Shown: piece after piece, positions 32,014-32,865 of the stretch
Position numbering within the stretch: the first letter of the stretch is position 1
How the letters are laid out: the number at the start of each line of letters is the position of its first letter
Assembly: GCA_023251805.1 (NCBI GenBank)
Contig: JAHEYB010000035.1
Location: 4,658-37,522 of the forward strand
DNA length: 32,865 nucleotides
Source: Bacteroidota bacterium
GTDB lineage: Bacteria > Bacteroidota > Bacteroidia > 2-12-FULL-35-15
Direction of reading: 5' to 3'
Notes under the pieces: generated by a model
Databases searched by the model: none
Seen by the model: the letters and a program-made list of their open reading frames with translations, nothing else
Told to the model about the DNA's origin: nothing
Translations under genes and position numbers: made by a program

Positions 32014-32865
32014 ATTTAAAGGATAATTTTCCCTGCTGAATAAGTCGATTTGTATTATCTGTGATTTTATAGAAGTATAATCCACTTTGAATATAATTTC
32101 TGTCAACAGGAAATTCAGGCTTCATATTTTTAATTTGAAAAACTTCTCTTCCTACAACATCATACAAAGTCAATGAAAAAATTTCCTGCCCTGTAGAAAA
32201 TTTTTCATTTTCAGTTTTTACATGTAGGTAATCTGTGAGGGGATTTGGAAATAGAATAAAGCCTCCATTTTTTAATTCAAAGGCAGAAACTTCAATCAGA
32301 GCTGTTGGACTAGGAATCCATTTTGCAACAAAAGGGGTGGCATTTCCTCCTGCTACAGGAAATAATCCACCGGCATATAAAGTATCATGAAGCGTAGTTA
32401 ATGCAAGAACAGTATTATTAGTTCCAGACCCTAAGGTGGTCCAAACGGATCCATCCCATTTCCCAATGTAGCTGGTTGGGATAAGACCAAGACTATCTAT
32501 ATTCCCTCCAACCACTAATTCGTTATTGAATACAGTAAAGGTACTAACTGTTGTTACACCTGTATAGCTGCTTGCTCCACCGCCAACATCTGACCAAGTG
32601 GTTCCATCCCATTTCGCAATATGATTTACTGGGCTTACACCGGCAGTAGTAAAAGTCCCTCCAGCATAAAGGTCTCCGGTATAAACGGTTAATGTGCTCA
32701 CAGTGGTAACTCCGGTATATGAAACTCCACCTCCTACATCTGACCATACAGAACCATCCCATTTTGCGATGTTATTTACAACAACACCACCTGCATCTGT
32801 AAAAGATCCTCCAACATATAAATCGCTTCCGTAAACACATAGAGAGAGCACTGGTCCATTTGTTC
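32012..32865 (-). CDS. T9SS-secreted beta-propeller-like protein (5' part missing at the window edge)
   Basis: The reading frame stays open to the right edge, so the N-terminus lies outside. The GTG at 32849-32851 falls inside a repeat unit (NGPVLSLCVYGSDLYVGGSF) and is not a credible start. At least 280 residues are seen: repeats of about 50 residues with the pattern DLYVGGSFTDAGG, NIAKWDGSVWSDVGGG, TVSTLTVYTGDLYAGGTF, which form propeller-like blades. A T9SS type A sorting domain (ILFPNPLTDYLHVKTENEK, LYDVVGREVFQI, QSGLYFYKI, ending GKLSFK) follows. It should be exported and placed at the cell surface or released. Proteins of this type often run to several hundred residues. Function unknown. 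Confidence 0.85.
   Translation of the reverse strand, partial: TNGPVLSLCVYGSDLYVGGSFTDAGGVVVNNIAKWDGSVWSDVGGGVSYTGVTTVSTLTVYTGDLYAGGTFTTAGVSPVNHIAKWDGTTWSDVGGGASSYTGVTTVSTFTVFNNELVVGGNIDSLGLIPTSYIGKWDGSVWTTLGSGTNNTVLALTTLHDTLYAGGLFPVAGGNATPFVAKWIPSPTALIEVSAFELKNGGFILFPNPLTDYLHVKTENEKFSTGQEIFSLTLYDVVGREVFQIKNMKPEFPVDRNYIQSGLYFYKITDNTNRLIQQGKLSFK

Noticed and set aside
32849..32851. GTG as the start of the right-edge gene
   Set aside because: The frame is open upstream and the residues before it continue the repeat pattern, so the gene is cut by the window edge.
1..32865. Search for tRNA, rRNA, insertion sequences, integrases, prophage, toxin-antitoxin or defence genes
   Set aside because: None was recognised on either strand; the window is chromosomal housekeeping plus envelope genes.

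Overview
The window is AT-rich DNA from a member of the Bacteroidota, most likely a Flavobacteriia- or Sphingobacteriia-like aerobe. Four kinds of evidence support this: an alternative complex III operon; secreted proteins with type IX secretion (T9SS) C-terminal sorting domains and SprB-type repeats; promoters of the Bacteroidota TTTG / TAnnTTTG type; and start codons that lack Shine-Dalgarno sequences. No rRNA, tRNA, CRISPR array, transposase or phage gene was seen. The genus cannot be named from the sequence alone.

Layout. 4-6857 (minus) carries actA-actB-actC-actD, the first four genes of a quinol-oxidising alternative complex III; actE/actF would lie beyond the left edge. A good promoter sits ahead of actA, and each spacer between the act genes holds its own short repeat. 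7157-12137 (plus) holds a periplasmic SPOR-domain protein, two tandem paralogous secreted T9SS-type proteins with duplicated leaders and terminators, and a small lipoprotein, closed by a strong bidirectional terminator. 12324-16977 (minus) is the translation/transcription operon rimP-nusA-infB, driven by a near-consensus promoter and preceded by a perfect 16-bp hairpin just upstream of the rimP ATG.

17246-22497 holds a small single-pass membrane protein (plus), a secreted protein of about 22 MORN-like repeats (minus), an OmpA-type peptidoglycan-binding lipoprotein (minus) and a family-5 peptide-type solute-binding lipoprotein (minus). 22621-27041 holds exodeoxyribonuclease III (minus) and, divergently, a very large predicted outer-membrane beta-barrel protein. 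27090-30182 holds a SprB-repeat secreted protein (minus) and an unrecognised 511-residue helical protein (plus). 30239-30558 is a decayed fragment of a secreted DFDPGP-repeat gene. 30616-31957 is a lipoprotein/outer-membrane-barrel pair, and the window ends inside a beta-propeller-like T9SS substrate that runs off the right edge.

How they work together: the act genes feed electrons from quinol towards a terminal oxidase; rimP-nusA-infB is core housekeeping; most of the remainder is cell envelope and cell surface. The most interesting signals are the rimP leader hairpin, the paralogous secreted pair whose terminator stems differ by a compensatory base-pair swap, and a dispersed intergenic-type repeat lying in frame inside infB. 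I did not find a defence system, mobile island or biosynthetic cluster.
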